NCBI GenBank assembly: GCA_029667085.1
Contig: JARUHJ010000001.1
Location: forward strand, 868,001-932,000
DNA length: 64,000 nt
Source of the DNA: Deltaproteobacteria bacterium IMCC39524
GTDB lineage: Bacteria; Desulfobacterota; Desulfuromonadia; Desulfuromonadales; BM103
Reading direction: 5' to 3'
In this document: in pieces, positions 35,766-43,289 of the stretch
Position numbering within the stretch: the stretch's first letter is position 1
Layout: each line of letters starts with the position of its first letter
Position numbers and translations under genes: made by a program
Notes under the pieces: model-generated
Database searches by the model: none
Seen by the model: the letters and a program-made list of their open reading frames with translations, nothing else
Told to the model about the DNA's origin: nothing

Positions 35766-37141
35766 GCTTTTACCCGACAGTTGGCGGCACGATTGATCAA
35801 GCCACCCAGCCAATAAGAAAGACAACCAAGGACAAGGATGGAAATACAGATATAGAGCAGCTTGGTATATTTATGGAGGTCACCCAGCAATGCCGAGTGT
35901 CCACTCGACTCGGTGAAATAGAGTGCTGCACCACTGAGAGCCAGGACAAAGGTAAAGAGATAACTCCAAACCGGGATATCACTTCTTCTGCCCCAAAGAG
36001 AAAAAAAGACCACTGGCGCCAGATACATCGATGCCGTGCCACTCACAGCAACTGCGCTGAACAGATCTTTATTGCCCGTGAACACCAGAAGGAGACCGAG
36101 AAGCATAAAAACAGCCATAACCATGCGGCCATTGCGGAGGCTCATACGAAGAACGCCCATGTCTGAAGCAACCAATTTGGCAGAACTGGAAAGAGTGCTA
36201 TCGAGGGTCGACATCGCCGAAATAATCAGGCAACCACTGAAAACCAACATGGGCCACTCGCCGAGCAGTCGCATCAGAGCATCGTTCATCGATTCTCCAC
36301 TTATGGCGTTGGCTCCCGCCAATACACCCATGCAACCGAAGGTCAAAATGCAGAGGAAACTGATCCAGCAGGCATGGAAAAAGCTGCGTCGGGTCGTTTC
36401 GCGATCGGCTAGAAAACCACGATCCATCATAACCGGATCGTGCATCGGGTAGCTCCAGATCTGCAGCAAAGCAACAACCATCAGAACAGGCCCGGGTTGA
36501 GTCATTTCGAAAGGCTTGAACCAGAGGTCATTAAAGGCAACAGCGTTACTGTTTATCACCAAAAAGACCAACATCACCAAGGTTCCGAGGAACAGGATCA
36601 TCTGAAAAAGATCTGTTCTCAGCGATGCGCGCAAGCCACCCACCATCGAGTAAAAGAGCGTGACACCGGCAAAAGCGAGAATGGTCAGAGTGTAGCTATT
36701 CGATCCGGCGGCACCAAAAAGGATACCGATGACCAGGAGGTTGGCAAAGACCTCGCTGATCAACCTGACGCCAATCACGAAATTGTAGCATCCAGTTCCC
36801 CAGGTCCCGAAACGGGCAGCGAGGAAAGACTGAACACTGTGGAAGCCATGTTCAAAGCGCAGACAATCAACAATACGGCCTCCGGTCATAAAAGAGAAAT
36901 AATAGAAGGCGTATGCCAGGGTCCCCCAGATTCCGTAGTAAAAGCCCAGGATTGCGGCGTTCAGAAGAGAGCGGGCAAATATCCAGGTCGTGACTTGGGA
37001 AAACACCAAGGTCAGCAAACCGGGCTGTTCACCAGAGGCACTCAAACCCTTGAAAAAAGAACCCTCTGTTTGCGCTTTTGGAGAGAGTAAAACCGAACTG
37101 ATAGCAACAAAACCAGCCAAAGCGGGTAAGACGTAATCCAA
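35762..37141 (-). CDS. Sodium:solute symporter family protein
   Basis: This 459-residue polytopic protein of the SSS family has about thirteen hydrophobic segments. Signatures include ATTWIFARSLLNAA-like first helices, GGLRASLRTDLFQM and ISAMSTLDSTLSSSAKLVASD, the sodium-site helix. It would import a small solute with Na+; the solute cannot be named. It overlaps the phosphoesterase gene by 4 bases, so the two are coupled. Its own start faces the 480-base RNA-rich gap. Confidence 0.88.
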   Translation of the reverse strand: MDYVLPALAGFVAISSVLLSPKAQTEGSFFKGLSASGEQPGLLTLVFSQVTTWIFARSLLNAAILGFYYGIWGTLAYAFYYFSFMTGGRIVDCLRFEHGFHSVQSFLAARFGTWGTGCYNFVIGVRLISEVFANLLVIGILFGAAGSNSYTLTILAFAGVTLFYSMVGGLRASLRTDLFQMILFLGTLVMLVFLVINSNAVAFNDLWFKPFEMTQPGPVLMVVALLQIWSYPMHDPVMMDRGFLADRETTRRSFFHACWISFLCILTFGCMGVLAGANAISGESMNDALMRLLGEWPMLVFSGCLIISAMSTLDSTLSSSAKLVASDMGVLRMSLRNGRMVMAVFMLLGLLLVFTGNKDLFSAVAVSGTASMYLAPVVFFSLWGRRSDIPVWSYLFTFVLALSGAALYFTESSGHSALLGDLHKYTKLLYICISILVLGCLSYWLGGLINRAANCRVKA

Positions 37142-37242
37142 GGTGACTCTCCTCAGTTAATCTGTATTTAGGACTCGTTAGTAAAGATTGAACCAACGAA
37201 TATTACTTGAATTAAGTCATCGAGCAAGAGTTTAAATCATTA

Positions 37243-37370
37243 TTTGCAGTCATCGTGACCTGATCTGTCACCCAAGATCAGTTCAGTTTGAACTCAGTGG
37301 GGGAGGCACTTATTCCACAAAGCATTGACCACCAGGGTCTCCTCCTTGGTGGTCATTTTATTTAATTTTT
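37243..37370 (+). ncRNA. Candidate small RNA 1 with anti-SD terminator loop
   Basis: A possible weak promoter (TTGAAT at 37207-37212, 18-base gap, TTTAAA at 37231-37236) precedes a stretch with small inverted repeats (CTGATCT...AGATCAG near 37260) and a GGGGGAGG. It ends in a 9-bp hairpin, arms 37326-37334 and 37347-37355, followed by TTTTATTTAATTTTT. The 12-nt loop GGGTCTCCTCCT carries a sequence complementary to Shine-Dalgarno sites. No open frame of note is present. Confidence 0.45.
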
Positions 37371-37374
37371 CCTA

Positions 37375-37402
37375 TTGACATATCTGACCAAAATGGTATT
37401 CT
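37375..37402 (+). promoter_or_regulatory. Sigma70-type promoter for candidate small RNA 2
   Basis: A perfect TTGACA (37375-37380) is separated by 16 bases from TATTCT (37397-37402). The predicted transcript start is near 37409. Confidence 0.6.
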
Positions 37403-37408
37403 ATTAAT

Positions 37409-37500
37409 CGGAACTTGATTCTTCATGTTCTACCTCCTAAGCAAAACCCATAGAAACCCGTTGCCCCACAGTCTCCCTCCTGAGCTGTGGGGCTTTTTTT
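37409..37500 (+). ncRNA. Candidate small RNA 2 with two anti-SD motifs
   Basis: From the promoter to the end of the T-run is about 92 bases. The 5' part has an unpaired TACCTCCTAA. The 3' hairpin has perfect 9-bp arms GCCCCACAG (37463-37471) and CTGTGGGGC (37485-37493), then seven T. Its 13-nt loop TCTCCCTCCTGAG closely resembles the loop of the hairpin 120 bases upstream. The layout is that of a base-pairing regulatory RNA aimed at ribosome-binding sites. It could instead be a leader plus terminator of unknown use. The remaining 37501-37621 holds only the leader of the dehydrogenase gene. Confidence 0.55.
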
Positions 37501-37621
37501 CTTAAATATCAAAGTCAGAGGAAATATTACTTCTCTGCCAGGCTGTAATGCAAAATGATTGTACGAGAGTTATACTGGTTTCAGCTGTTTTTATTTGAGA
37601 ACCCTACCAAAGGATACCGCT

Positions 37622-38680
37622 ATGTTTAAAGCCAAAGCCTATTCAGCTTCCAGCGCCACCTCACCGTTGGCCCTCGACAGCATCCAGCGCCGCGAGCCCA
37701 TCGAAAGTGATGTGCAGATCGAGATACTGTTCTGTGGCATTTGCCACTCTGATCTGCATACAGCACGTAACGAGTGGAGTAGCGTTATGCCCACGACCTA
37801 TCCCTGCGTGCCGGGTCACGAAATTGTCGGACGGGTCATTAAAGTCGGCAGTAACGTCAAGAATTTCAAACCGGAAGAAATCGTCGGGGTCGGCTGTTTG
37901 GTCGATTCAGACCAGTCTTGTCCCGCGTGCCAGGCCAATGTCGAACAGTTCTGTCCCGACTCAACTTTCACTTACAACTCACCGGACAAACACCTCGGCG
38001 GTGTGACATACGGTGGTTACTCAGAGAGTATTGTTGTCGATGAGAAGTTTGTGCTCAAGGTTCCCGGCAACCTGAAACTGGCCGGGGTTGCGCCACTATT
38101 GTGTGCTGGGATCACAACTTATTCACCGATCCGTCGTTGGGGCGACATCAAAGGGAAGAAGGTCGGCGTGGTCGGTCTTGGTGGCCTCGGACATATGGGG
38201 GTCAAGTTCGCCAAGGCATTTGGAGCCCATGTGGTTGTCTTTACGACCTCACCGAGCAAAAAGGACGATGCTGTGCGTCTTGGTGCAGATGAAGTCATCA
38301 TCTCTACCGATGCAGAACAAATGAAGAAACACGCCGGCAGCTTTGACTTCATTCTTGACACCATCTCGGCCGATCACGACATCAATGTTTACTTGGGTAT
38401 GCTGACCATGGACGGTACAGTCACATTGGTCGGCGCACCTGAGAAGCCGTTAGCCGTCTCTGCTTTCGCCTTGATCTTCGGCCGCAAAAACCTCAATGGC
38501 TCGCTGATTGGCGGGATTAAGGAAACCCAGGAGATGCTTGATTTTTGCGGCGAACACAACATCACATCCGACGTCGAGGTTATTCCCATCCAAAAGGTCA
38601 ACGAAGCCTATGAGCGTTTGGTCAAATCAGATGTGAAGTACCGCTTCTCCATCGATATGGCTTCTCTAAAAGCAGAGTAA
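37622..38680 (+). CDS. Zinc-dependent alcohol dehydrogenase (YahK/CAD-like)
   Basis: The 352-residue medium-chain dehydrogenase binds catalytic zinc through CGICHSD and PGHEIVG. It has a structural-zinc region (CLVDSDQSCPACQANVEQFC) and a Rossmann motif (GLGGLGHMGVKFAKAFG). The cinnamyl-alcohol/YahK group reduces aldehydes with NADPH, and that is the likely activity. The frame opens at 37559, but AAAGGA precedes the ATG at 37622 (MFKAKAYSA). A hairpin terminator follows directly. Confidence 0.92.
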   Translation: MFKAKAYSASSATSPLALDSIQRREPIESDVQIEILFCGICHSDLHTARNEWSSVMPTTYPCVPGHEIVGRVIKVGSNVKNFKPEEIVGVGCLVDSDQSCPACQANVEQFCPDSTFTYNSPDKHLGGVTYGGYSESIVVDEKFVLKVPGNLKLAGVAPLLCAGITTYSPIRRWGDIKGKKVGVVGLGGLGHMGVKFAKAFGAHVVVFTTSPSKKDDAVRLGADEVIISTDAEQMKKHAGSFDFILDTISADHDINVYLGMLTMDGTVTLVGAPEKPLAVSAFALIFGRKNLNGSLIGGIKETQEMLDFCGEHNITSDVEVIPIQKVNEAYERLVKSDVKYRFSIDMASLKAE

Positions 38681-38686
38681 ACGAAA

Positions 38687-38724
38687 ATGGCCACCTGGTT
38701 CAACTCCGGGTGGCCATCTTTATT
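38687..38724 (+). terminator. Terminator of the alcohol dehydrogenase gene
   Basis: ATGGCCACC (38687-38695) pairs with GGTGGCCAT (38709-38717), followed by CTTTATTT. The remaining 38725-39008 has no credible gene; a 62-codon frame there lacks coding character. Confidence 0.75.
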
Positions 38725-39008
38725 TGTCAGGATCAACAAGAATTAGGTCTTTCAGCCAATCCCCTGACACCCTGGAACAATATAGAAATACAAACAAGAA
38801 ACCTTCTTCTTTAACCTCGATCTATGAGTGTGTATACTTGGAAAGTTAATATTTATGTTGGATTATGGAATTCAGTTAAAAAGTCCGATGCCATCACAAA
38901 GGGTGCAGCCGTTTTCATAACAGGCGGAACGTCCATACAAAGATGTCGACCGACAGCTTTCCATAACGACAACAATCACAGAGGGCTTCCCAAAAAAATG
39001 GAGAAACA

Positions 39009-39509
39009 ATGATGAAGAAATTGGCACTTGTCTTATTAGGCTGCTTTATTGCCACGGGGGCGCTTGCAGAGACCCAAGGTTTCCAATTGAGTTTAATTCC
39101 TGATGTCGCCATTCATGCTAAAACCACCCACATCAAGGGTGTCTCTCTCAGCATTTGGGGAGAAAATCCCCAAACTGCTTTAGCCCTCGGTGTTGCCAAC
39201 GGATCCACCGGCGAAAGTTCAGGGATTTCTCTCGGCTTGTTAGCGAATTATGCAGAGAGCTATGAAGGAGCGCATCTCGCATGGATTGCGAATTACTCTT
39301 CTGTGAAGTTCACCGGCCTGCAACTGGCCGCATTCAACTATGCTGAGAGATTAAATGGTCTCCAACTTGGGTTTATAAATTTTGCAGCGTCCACTGACAA
39401 AGGAGTTCAAGTAGGATTGATCAACTTCATGAGAAGCACGCAAACATGGTTCACCAATTTCCCTGACGAGCTTGCGCCCGCTATGGTCTTTGTCAACTGG
39501 CGCTTCTAG
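39009..39509 (+). CDS. LA_2272-type surface repeat protein
   Basis: The 166-residue product starts with a clear signal peptide (MMKKLALVLLGCFIATGALAE). The mature part consists of degenerate repeats of the form GLQL-a-x-N-x-A: GVSLSIWG, GISLGLLANYAE, GAHLAWIANYSS, GLQLAAFNYAE, GLQLGFINFA, GVQVGLINF. This is the pattern of the LA_2272 family, predicted to form a beta-solenoid or barrel-like surface structure of unknown role. GGAG lies 7 bases before the ATG. It stands alone. Confidence 0.75.
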   Translation: MMKKLALVLLGCFIATGALAETQGFQLSLIPDVAIHAKTTHIKGVSLSIWGENPQTALALGVANGSTGESSGISLGLLANYAESYEGAHLAWIANYSSVKFTGLQLAAFNYAERLNGLQLGFINFAASTDKGVQVGLINFMRSTQTWFTNFPDELAPAMVFVNWRF

Positions 39510-39680
39510 TGCTCGGCGTTCATAAGTTTTTCCAAGGTAGACAATTATAAAATGGGGTCATGGTAGCAACCGTTACAAAACACTAAAGCCCTCGATCTTC
39601 GGACCGGGGGCGTAAGATAAAATCAGGTACTGCCTGCTAAGTCCCGAGTACCTCACATTATGCTTTATACAAAACAAAAA

Positions 39681-39703
39681 GGGCGCCCCGATAAGGGACG
39701 CCC
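39681..39703 (-). terminator. Terminator of the cold-shock gene
   Basis: GGGCGTCCC and GGGGCGCCC (minus strand; one mismatch, 5-nt loop) are followed by TTTTTGTTTT. It lies 32 bases past the stop. The interval 39510-39680 has only a short AGGTACT/AGTACCT hairpin near 39626-39655 and no gene. Confidence 0.8.
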
Positions 39704-39734
39704 ATTTGTATTTGTCTGAATCAGAAGGTCTGGA

Positions 39735-39935
39735 TTAGATCTTCTCGACGTTCGACGACTGAGGACCTTTATCGCCTTCGGTCACATCAAAGCTGACGCG
39801 ATCGCCTTCGCCGAGAGTTTTGAAACCCGAGCCCTGGATCTGTGAAAAGTGGACAAAAACGTCAGGACCGTTGTCCTGCTCGATAAATCCAAAACCCTTA
39901 GCTTCGTTGAACCATTTTACTGTACCTTCAGCCAT
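39735..39935 (-). CDS. cspA: Cold-shock family protein
   Basis: The 66-residue single cold-shock domain has RNP1 (KGFGFIEQ) and RNP2 (VFVHFSQI). The protein binds single-stranded RNA/DNA and acts as an RNA chaperone. GGAG lies upstream of the ATG. The gene has its own promoter and a leader of about 165 bases, longer than usual, as in cold-inducible csp genes. Confidence 0.95.
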   Translation of the reverse strand: MAEGTVKWFNEAKGFGFIEQDNGPDVFVHFSQIQGSGFKTLGEGDRVSFDVTEGDKGPQSSNVEKI

Positions 39936-40102
39936 CTTGTAACTCCTTCGCTCCCTGTTGGGGAGATGTTCTGTTGTGCAAATTCGCCTGCTTAAAATAA
40001 AAAAGCACTCAGCCTAAACATAGGTCGTGAGTGATTTGTTTCAAACTGACTACCTTTAATCTGTCTGTCGAGCAATGGAATAAATACACAAACTTATTTA
40101 GA
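39936..40102 (-). promoter_or_regulatory. Long 5' leader of the cold-shock gene with terminator-like hairpin
   Basis: The leader runs from the predicted start near 40102. It contains a hairpin at 40006-40033 (CACTCA/TGAGTG outer stem, CCTA/TAGG inner stem), followed on the minus strand by CTTTTTTATTTT at 40005-39994. About 60 bases separate this from the start codon. It resembles an attenuator or an early-terminated leader RNA. Confidence 0.55.
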
Positions 40103-40108
40103 TTGGCA

Positions 40109-40137
40109 TTTCTAACACACCACACTAAGGCCGTCAA
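40109..40137 (-). promoter_or_regulatory. Sigma70-type promoter of the cold-shock gene
   Basis: On the minus strand TTGACG (40137-40132) and TAGAAA (40114-40109) are separated by exactly 17 bases. Confidence 0.65.
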
Positions 40138-40194
40138 CCTATTTATATAATTTTTAAACGTTTTTTATCAGTCGAAAGAAAAACAATCAGGGTC

Positions 40195-41535
40195 TCACAA
40201 CAGCCTTGCGTGGAGAGACTCATCCTGCCAGCAAACGGCTTTGACCATGACACATTGTCCAGAAAGAGCTGCCTCTCCAGAGAACCGGATATCGAGATAA
40301 TTTCGTGACACTCCCTTGAGGAGGCCCTCTTTCTCACCGGACTCAACAACGATTTCCAATTCTTCACCAATAAAACCTTCTGCGAAGGAACGGTGTTTTT
40401 CTGCCGCAAGCTGACGCAGCCGTTCGGCTCTTGCCTTGCTGACGTCGCCCGTCACCTGATCGGAATAACCGGCAGCCGGGGTTCCGGGACGTTTACTATA
40501 AGGGAAAACATGCAAACCCGTCATGGGTAAGCGAGAGATGAAGTTATAGGCGCTCTCAAATTCCTCTTCTGTCTCACCGGGAAACCCGGTAATCACATCA
40601 AGACAGATCGCTGCGTCAGGTATTGAAGCTCTGACTCTTTCGAGCAATTGTCCGAAAAATTCCGTGTTGTAGGTTCGCTTCATGCGCCGCAGAACATGGT
40701 CATTGCCTGCCTGTAAGGGGATGTGCAAGTGCTGGCAAATGACCTGTGAGGAAGCAACCGTTTCGAGTAACTCCTCTGTCAGTTCTGTGGGTTCAATTGA
40801 GCCCAACCTTAAACGACGGATACCTGTTTCGACTTCGATCCTGCGCACTAGATCGTTCAGGCTCATGGGAGTGTCCAGATCCGCGCCGTAGCCACCGATA
40901 TGAATTCCGGTCAGAACGATCTCCTGGAAGCCGGCAGCAACCAGACCATCGATCTGCTGCAGAATCTCATCCGGAGGCGCTGAACGACTGGCACCACGGG
41001 CATAAGGAATGATGCAGTAGCTGCAAAAAGCATCGCAGCCATTCTGGATCTGTACAAAAGCACGACTACGACCCGAGAAAGTCGTCAAAGGAGGCAGACA
41101 GACTTTCTCGACCTGGCGGATATCAGAGACAACTACAGCTGTTGTCTCTTGATCTTCCGTGAGGTAATCAAGAAGACTCTGTTTCTCTTCATTGCCAATC
41201 ACCAGGCTCACACCTGGGAGCTCTTGCAAGGCTTCCGGGTCGACCTGAGCATAACAACCGGTGACAACCACCCGACAGGCGCCGTTAAGCTTGCGGGCGC
41301 GACGAATCAGGTTGCGTGACTGGGCGTCGGTCGCGTTGGTCACCGTACAGGTATTGACGATAACCAGGTCCGCACCCTCATCAAAAGGGACAACCTGGTA
41401 GCCCGCAGACTGCAAAGACTCCTGCATCGACGCAGATTCAAACTGGTTGGTTTTGCATCCCAGGGTTGCGAAGGAAACGGTGGCGCGTGGCGTGTGGCGC
41501 GGGGCAGGATGTTCATTTTTGTCAATTGAGGACAT
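40195..41535 (-). CDS. mtaB: tRNA t6A37 methylthiotransferase MtaB
   Basis: This 446-residue radical SAM enzyme of the methylthiotransferase family has N-terminal cluster cysteines (LGCKTNQ, VNTCTVTN, VTGCYAQVD). The radical SAM motif is CDAFCSYC, and a C-terminal TRAM-like domain follows. It converts t6A to ms2t6A at tRNA position 37. Homologues start within a few residues of VSFATLGCK. Here about 20 extra residues (SIDKNEHPAPRHTPRAT) precede it, partly encoded by GCGCCACACGCCACGCG repeat sequence, and no closer start codon exists. It follows mnmA by 135 bases. Confidence 0.92.
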   Translation of the reverse strand: MSSIDKNEHPAPRHTPRATVSFATLGCKTNQFESASMQESLQSAGYQVVPFDEGADLVIVNTCTVTNATDAQSRNLIRRARKLNGACRVVVTGCYAQVDPEALQELPGVSLVIGNEEKQSLLDYLTEDQETTAVVVSDIRQVEKVCLPPLTTFSGRSRAFVQIQNGCDAFCSYCIIPYARGASRSAPPDEILQQIDGLVAAGFQEIVLTGIHIGGYGADLDTPMSLNDLVRRIEVETGIRRLRLGSIEPTELTEELLETVASSQVICQHLHIPLQAGNDHVLRRMKRTYNTEFFGQLLERVRASIPDAAICLDVITGFPGETEEEFESAYNFISRLPMTGLHVFPYSKRPGTPAAGYSDQVTGDVSKARAERLRQLAAEKHRSFAEGFIGEELEIVVESGEKEGLLKGVSRNYLDIRFSGEAALSGQCVMVKAVCWQDESLHARLL

Positions 41536-41668
41536 ATTTACTTGTCTATTGCATCAAAACAGAAAGATTTCTTTTGCTCTCTCTGCGTCTTTCAAGGGAG
41601 TTCTTAGCGTCTTTGCGTTACGTTTTTGCTTTAAGTTTTTCCTCGAACCACGATCCGCGTTCCTCGCC
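41536..41668. repeat. Mixed repeats between mnmA and mtaB
   Basis: CTCTGCGTCTTTCAAGG and TTAGCGTCTTTGCGTTACG (same family as 23450-23641) are followed by ATCCGCGTTCCTCGCC (ACGAGGAACG family). They fill the gap between the two tRNA-modification genes. Confidence 0.55.
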
Positions 41669-41670
41669 TT

Positions 41671-42756
41671 TCACGATTCAATACACCCACCACCCAGAAC
41701 ACGGTCACCATCATAAAAGACTGCGGCCTGACCAGGAGTGACTCCGCTCTGCGGCTCTTTGAAATCAACCCGAACGGAGCCATCATCCAGGAGTGTGATC
41801 AGTGACGGAACTTCTTGGTGTCTGTAACGGATACGGCAAGCCGCCTCAAGAGGCTCTTTGGGAACATCAATCAGCCAGTTGATATCAACAACGTGGCAGT
41901 GGGACATGGCAAGATGTTCTTTTTCACCAACGATGACTTTACGGTTCTCCGAGTCGATACCGACGACATAGAGTGGCTGCGGCCAGGAGAGGCCAAGACC
42001 GCGACGTTGACCGATCGTATAACGGTAGGTTCCCTGGTGCTGCCCCAACGTTTTGCCGCCGACATGAACGATATCGCCGTTCATGGCACCGGATCCTCGC
42101 TGTTCTTCTAAAAAACGGACATAATCGCCGTCCGGTACAAAACAGATATCTTGACTTTCCGCTTTCTCGGCGACTTTAAGCCCAAGTCGCGTAGCCTGGC
42201 CACGCACCTCATCCTTGGTCATGCCGCCCAGGGGAAAACGGACATACTGCATCTGCTCCTGAGTCAAGGTATAGAGAAAGTATGTTTGATCCTTGTTAAG
42301 GTCCTGCCCTTTCTTTAAGACCGGGCCATCGTCGCCCTCTACCAGTTGGGCATAATGACCCGTCACCAGGTAATCAGCCTGAAGTTCCAGAGCTCGACGC
42401 AGGAGTATTTCAAACTTGAGGACCTGGTTGCAGATGACACAGGGGTTAGGTGTCCGGCCATTAAAGTAATCATCGCAGAAACGATCAATAACCTGCTTTT
42501 CAAACTGTTTCTCGAAGTTGACAACATAGAAAGGGATATCGAGAGATTCAGCAACCCGACGCGCATCATATACATCGTCAAGGGAACAACAAGAGCCAAA
42601 ACTCTCGCCATGTTCATCGGTAAACTTGGAATAGTCCCAGATCTGCATCGTCATACCGACCACCTCACAGCCCTGCTCTTTAAGCAAAGCCGCAGCGACC
42701 GACGAATCGACCCCGCCACTCATGGCAACGACAACTTTTTTTCCTGGCTCAATCAT
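41671..42756 (-). CDS. mnmA: tRNA-specific 2-thiouridylase MnmA
   Basis: The 361-residue enzyme has the PP-loop [12 protein letters not shown] (10-21) for ATP, catalytic Cys in NPCVICNQ and second Cys in [10 protein letters not shown], and the C-terminal beta domain. It makes 2-thiouridine at tRNA position 34 with sulfur passed from cysteine desulfurase. That fits its place as the last gene after iscS and iscU. The gap to iscU holds a palindromic repeat. Confidence 0.96.
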   Translation of the reverse strand: MIEPGKKVVVAMSGGVDSSVAAALLKEQGCEVVGMTMQIWDYSKFTDEHGESFGSCCSLDDVYDARRVAESLDIPFYVVNFEKQFEKQVIDRFCDDYFNGRTPNPCVICNQVLKFEILLRRALELQADYLVTGHYAQLVEGDDGPVLKKGQDLNKDQTYFLYTLTQEQMQYVRFPLGGMTKDEVRGQATRLGLKVAEKAESQDICFVPDGDYVRFLEEQRGSGAMNGDIVHVGGKTLGQHQGTYRYTIGQRRGLGLSWPQPLYVVGIDSENRKVIVGEKEHLAMSHCHVVDINWLIDVPKEPLEAACRIRYRHQEVPSLITLLDDGSVRVDFKEPQSGVTPGQAAVFYDGDRVLGGGCIES

Positions 42757-42770
42757 TATAAAATCCAGCT

Positions 42771-42874
42771 ATAAGGCTGTAAGCTTTAAGCCGTAAGCAG
42801 TAAAGCAATAAGGCTGCAAGGCTGCAAGTTTAAACCTTACAGCTTACAGCCCTAAAGCCCTACAGTTAACAGCT
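42771..42874. repeat. GGCTGTAAGC palindromic repeat between iscU and mnmA
   Basis: The arms GGCTGTAAGCTTTAAG (near 42775-42790) and CTTACAGCTTACAGCC (42836-42851) are complementary at 15 of 16 positions. Further GCTGCAAG and CCTACAG units lie around them. A large hairpin within the isc transcript is predicted. Confidence 0.65.
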
Positions 42875-42883
42875 TGTTTTCGG

Positions 42884-43252
42884 TTAACCATTCTCCGCTT
42901 TGTAGTTTTTTATCGCTTCGTGTAAAGCATCAGCGGCCAGGTTAGAGCAATGCATCTTCTGTGCAGGGAGACCATCGAGAGCCTCTGCTACAGCCTGGTT
43001 GCTCAGTTCAAGAGCCTCGTCAATGGTCTTGCCGATCGCCATCTCCGTCACCATCGAGGAGGTAGCAATGGCTGCACCGCAACCAAAGGTCTTGAACTTG
43101 ACGTCCTGGATAATATTGTCTTCAACCTTGAGAAAGATCTTCATGATGTCGCCACAGGAAGCGTTACCAACCTCGCCGACCCCGTTAGCATTTTCAATCT
43201 CACCCACGTTACGCGGGTTGGTGAAGTGATCCATAACTTTATCTGTATACAT
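42884..43252 (-). CDS. iscU: Iron-sulfur cluster scaffold IscU
   Basis: The 122-residue scaffold has the three conserved cysteines: GNASCGD, FKTFGCGAAIATS and KMHCSNLA. It begins MYTDKVMDHFTNPRNVG as in NifU/IscU proteins. Clusters are built here with sulfur from IscS. It follows iscS by 37 bases. No hscA, hscB or ferredoxin gene follows, unlike the enterobacterial isc operon. Confidence 0.95.
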   Translation of the reverse strand: MYTDKVMDHFTNPRNVGEIENANGVGEVGNASCGDIMKIFLKVEDNIIQDVKFKTFGCGAAIATSSMVTEMAIGKTIDEALELSNQAVAEALDGLPAQKMHCSNLAADALHEAIKNYKAENG

Positions 43253-43289
43253 ATATTTTCTCCTTCAATAAATCGTGATAATAGTCTGA

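Noticed and set aside
36440-37090. 216-codon plus-strand frame
   Set aside because: It is antisense to the sodium symporter and has no SD or domain.
37299-37325. GGGGGAGG as SD of a very short peptide gene in the RNA region
   Set aside because: No ATG or GTG follows at suitable distance; the only in-range start is a distant TTG giving 17 residues across the terminator.
38824-39012. 62-codon plus-strand frame upstream of the surface repeat gene
   Set aside because: No ribosome-binding site, no recognisable composition, and it overlaps the SD and start of the better supported gene.
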